Positions 61,487 through 63,424 of a stretch of 63,424 bases of DNA are shown in pieces. Source of the DNA: a virus. The DNA lies in the IMG/VR virus record IMGVR_UViG_3300028025_001987, positions 1 to 63,424 of that record. One strand, written 5' to 3'. The notes under the pieces were generated by a model. That model was not told where the DNA came from. It searched no databases and was given only the letters and a program-made list of their open reading frames with translations. The translations under genes were made by a program, and so were the position numbers. Every line of letters starts with the position of its first letter. Position 1 is the first letter of the stretch.

Positions 61487-62365
61487 TTAATAGTTTCGCA
61501 CGTATTGTGCAATATCTTGATGCACCTCACCTTTCAGAATGTACGCCCTGAATAGCTTTGATAACCTCAACACCTCGTTGGCGTCATCCTCATTGCCATT
61601 ATACATTGAAACAATGATAGGCTTGATTTTCTTAAGCAATCCTTCGTGTGAGCCATTAGGCGTTGCGATGCTGTAGTTAACAATCTCATACATTAGCTCA
61701 TATCTCCTCATCATTTGCTTAACTGACTGAAAGCGAGACGGAACCCTAAACTCAAGGCATCCACCCTTTACAAGGGCTAATTGGTACTTGTGGTGCCAAT
61801 TGGTAGACTCGGTTGAATTTTGCATCCTGCTATTGTAACTGCAATAACTATTTGCTATTCGCTTTTTGAATAGAGCAAGGACGATACCGCAATTTTTACG
61901 AATGGCATCCCTCAAGGCATCACCACTCATCCCCTCACAAGCTATGGTGATATGACCGCCACACCTTCTATCCGAAGGGCTAAACCTATCATCGATAATC
62001 TTTTCAGCCTTGTGCATCATATCATAAACTTTTGTCCTCCACCCACCTGCAGGTAACAAAGGGAGCACGTGGGTAACGGCTTCGTATCCGCACGACCCAT
62101 CACGCTCAAACCCACAAAATAATTCATATTCACGCACCGCATTACGGCTCAATTGGTTTTTCTCAACCTCAAACCCAATTGTAAATTTAGAGGCATACTC
62201 ACCGCTTTCAAACTTAATCGAACTACGCTGTTGTGCCGGCTTAAGCCCTGCAATATCGACAGCGTGTTTGCTTTTGTTTAGAAACAATGGCGAAGGCTTA
62301 GAGTGGTAACTTGCCACTTGACCCCTTCGACTTTCTCCTGTTGTTGAATAAATGATTCCGTTCAT
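61487..62365 (-). CDS. Putative amidoligase (glutamine-synthetase-like)
   Basis: 292 residues with the pattern of the putative amidoligase family PF12224: FTIGFEVEKN (64-68 giving G-x-E-x-E), ERDGSCGYEAVTHVLPL (87-102), CGGHITIA (135-142) and GGCLEFRVPSRF late in the protein. These match the acidic metal sites and GGH turn of glutamine-synthetase-fold ligases that join an amino group to a carboxylate with ATP. The family is known to cluster with GATase II and AIG2-type cyclotransferases, both fused in the nearby gene at 58136. Possible roles are modification of a peptide, host protein or base; the substrate is unknown. Confidence 0.8.
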   Translation of the reverse strand: MNGIIYSTTGESRRGQVASYHSKPSPLFLNKSKHAVDIAGLKPAQQRSSIKFESGEYASKFTIGFEVEKNQLSRNAVREYELFCGFERDGSCGYEAVTHVLPLLPAGGWRTKVYDMMHKAEKIIDDRFSPSDRRCGGHITIACEGMSGDALRDAIRKNCGIVLALFKKRIANSYCSYNSRMQNSTESTNWHHKYQLALVKGGCLEFRVPSRFQSVKQMMRRYELMYEIVNYSIATPNGSHEGLLKKIKPIIVSMYNGNEDDANEVLRLSKLFRAYILKGEVHQDIAQYVRNY

Positions 62366-62389
62366 TGTAGTAAATTTTAGGTGGTTAAA

Positions 62390-63037
62390 TTATCTATTTT
62401 GTAAACTGAAATTCAATACAGCGATTGCCTCCCTGATTTGCTCATCGCTGTTTGTGGTTTTTACTAAGCCGTTTGCATCGATACGCACTGAAACATTGCC
62501 GGCTTCGTTTTTGTACGTGAAAGTTAAAATGGTTTCAACACGTGTTTCAACTTGTGGCTCACTTTCAGCGTCTCCGCTTTCAGCGTCTCCGCCTTCTCCA
62601 CCTGCATTGGTGCCCGACTCCACCTGCTTTGCAAATTTTAATAAACCCTCAAGGCTTCTATTCGGCTCCTCACCTTGAGCCTCTACCTCATTGCATTTTG
62701 CATTGAATGACTCGATAACCTCGGGCTGTAGGCGTCCTGCTTTCACTACTTTGTAGAAAAAACTTTTTTGCCATCCAAAAACTTTTTGTCCAATCTCCTC
62801 ATTGCTCCAACTGATACCCTCATCGGTGCAAACTCTTTGCCCCTCCGGTGATTGAAACCAATCTACAGCCGTAGTAACTAACTTACTCAAGGCAAGCGTT
62901 TGCTCGAATTTCTTTTTCTTAGCATTCGTGATAGTACGTTGCACGCTCCTAATTTCGCTCAAGTTCAAGCCCTGCTTGACTTGTGGTAGGCTTAGGAAAG
63001 CCGTTTCGATTGATAGTAATTGACTCATTGTGTTCAT
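62390..63037 (-). CDS. Putative helix-turn-helix DNA-binding protein (215 aa)
   Basis: Basic N-terminal half, and residues about 78-103 (SNEEIGQKVFGWQKSFFYKV) fit a helix-turn-helix like that in ParB/KorB-type proteins. The C-terminal half is acidic, Gly/Glu-rich, then a beta end. It is the first gene after the promoter at 63068 and so the leader of the early operon. It might bind the palindrome or the TGTCG iterons; this is not tested. Residues 33-74 are copied in the inverted repeat at the right end. Confidence 0.7.
   Translation of the reverse strand: MNTMSQLLSIETAFLSLPQVKQGLNLSEIRSVQRTITNAKKKKFEQTLALSKLVTTAVDWFQSPEGQRVCTDEGISWSNEEIGQKVFGWQKSFFYKVVKAGRLQPEVIESFNAKCNEVEAQGEEPNRSLEGLLKFAKQVESGTNAGGEGGDAESGDAESEPQVETRVETILTFTYKNEAGNVSVRIDANGLVKTTNSDEQIREAIAVLNFSLQNR
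62815..62940 (-). repeat. Inverted-repeat arm, left
   Basis: This 126-bp stretch within the helix-turn-helix gene is the exact reverse complement of 63299-63424. After two mismatches, a further six bases match (62943-62948 against 63291-63296). Confidence 0.95.
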
Positions 63038-63067
63038 TTTTTGGTTATTAATTGATTAATTCTTTCA

Positions 63068-63075
63068 CAAATATA
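63068..63075 (-). promoter_or_regulatory. Bacteroidota-type promoter TATATTTG
   Basis: On the - strand TATATTTG, 31 nt upstream of the start of the early operon's first gene. Confidence 0.75.
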
Positions 63076-63230
63076 GTTTATTACTCCATTCCACCAAATA
63101 AATATTTGCTTTTTTTTGGCTCATTACGTGAAACCCTTATGAATAAAGGGCTTGAGGCTTCGATATTCTTGTACTATGTTTGAACTAAGGATGAACAAAG
63201 GAGGGGCAAAGCCTTCTTTCTAGGGGCTTT

Positions 63231-63246
63231 GTGTCTTTAAAGACAC
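63231..63246. repeat. 16-bp palindrome, copy 10
   Basis: GTGTCTTTAAAGACAC in the gap after 63037. Next to it, CAAAGCC and GGCTTTG form a 7-bp stem (near 63208-63231), and CCCTT/AAGGG lies near 63138-63150. The gap 63076-63288 otherwise holds no clear gene. Confidence 0.85.
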
Positions 63247-63260
63247 TAACAAAGGGGAAC

Positions 63261-63290
63261 GGCAGGCAATGTCAGGCAATTGCAGGCAAT
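63261..63290. repeat. Three tandem 10-bp repeats
   Basis: NNCAGGCAAT occurs three times head to tail and ends exactly where the inverted-repeat arm begins. Confidence 0.85.
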
Positions 63291-63424
63291 GAGCGTAAAA
63301 CGTACTATCACGAATGCTAAGAAAAAGAAATTCGAGCAAACGCTTGCCTTGAGTAAGTTAGTTACTACGGCTGTAGATTGGTTTCAATCACCGGAGGGGC
63401 AAAGAGTTTGCACCGATGAGGGTA
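63289..63424 (+). CDS. Partial duplicate of the HTH gene, open at window end
   Basis: ATG at 63289 opens a frame MSVKRTITNAKKKKF that runs to the last base and matches residues 31-74 of the helix-turn-helix protein with only Gln to Lys changed at the third position. It lies in the right arm of the inverted repeat. It may be a real divergent duplicate, or a fold-back artefact of assembly. No phage-type A-rich leader is present. Confidence 0.4.
   Translation, partial: MSVKRTITNAKKKKFEQTLALSKLVTTAVDWFQSPEGQRVCTDEG
63299..63424 (+). repeat. Inverted-repeat arm, right
   Basis: Exact reverse complement of 62815-62940 and runs to the last base of the window. Confidence 0.95.

Noticed and set aside
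1-63424. Temperate prophage
   Set aside because: No integrase, excisionase or clear att sites were seen, and the gene set is that of a lytic phage.

Overview
The window looks like most or all of a lytic tailed phage of a Bacteroidota (Bacteroidetes) host. The evidence is AT-rich sequence, promoters of the Bacteroidota TAnnTTTG type, A-rich leaders such as AAATCAAATCAAATGG instead of Shine-Dalgarno sites, a BT4734-type primase-helicase, and a head and tail gene set resembling crAss-like and related Cellulophaga podoviruses. No integrase, recombinase or transposase was seen. No DNA polymerase was found, so either it lies outside the window or the phage uses the host enzyme.

Layout: genes from 75 to 47586 are almost all on the + strand and make up the late and virion half. 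In order they are a phage GroEL with a GroES-like partner and a Tad2-like (DUF2829) anti-Thoeris protein between them (0.9-3.1 kb); many tiny genes and a lysis cassette with holin-like protein, M15 endolysin and unimolecular spanin (3.6-7.5 kb); a 2850-residue tail fibre with a C-terminal S74 chaperone (8.1-16.7 kb); a short block with a 2OG-Fe(II) oxygenase-like protein; then putative small terminase, large terminase, portal, scaffold and major capsid protein (19-26.5 kb); connector and tail proteins (26.6-35.6 kb); and three proteins in the position of a podoviral ejection apparatus, ending with a 2969-residue polyvalent cargo protein (36-47.4 kb). Genes from 47573 to 63037 are all on the - strand and form the early, replication and takeover half: two nuclease-like proteins, a DEAH helicase, a primase-helicase, SSB, a RecE-type exonuclease with a Sak3-like annealing protein, a stand-alone DnaA domain IV protein, many small unknowns, a glutamine amidotransferase II/gamma-glutamylcyclotransferase fusion and an amidoligase.

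The most striking signal is RNA-level. Three intergenic gaps of the early - strand operon each hold what looks like a complete type III hammerhead ribozyme (58046-58097, 60387-60437, 61404-61454). All have the CUGAUGA and GAAA core and a NUH cleavage site, and stems I-III vary in sequence while mostly keeping pairing. Each predicted cut lies a few bases downstream of the same 16-bp palindrome, GTGTCTTYRAAGACAC, which itself follows a stop codon by 9-17 nt. A fourth unit has the same stop-palindrome order but carries a tRNA-like element (54027-54119) in place of the ribozyme. I infer a modular mRNA-processing system: stop codon, 3'-protecting hairpin, self-cleaving or RNase P-cleaved element, next start codon. 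The palindrome occurs ten times in the window.

Other notable points: TGTCG iteron clusters with matching layout at 424-500 and 53248-53314; a perfect 126-bp inverted repeat at the right end, which may be a real duplication or an assembly fold-back; and the amidoligase plus GATase II/GGCT pair, which suggests a peptide or gamma-glutamyl modification pathway. Assignments are by eye from motifs; no database search was possible.
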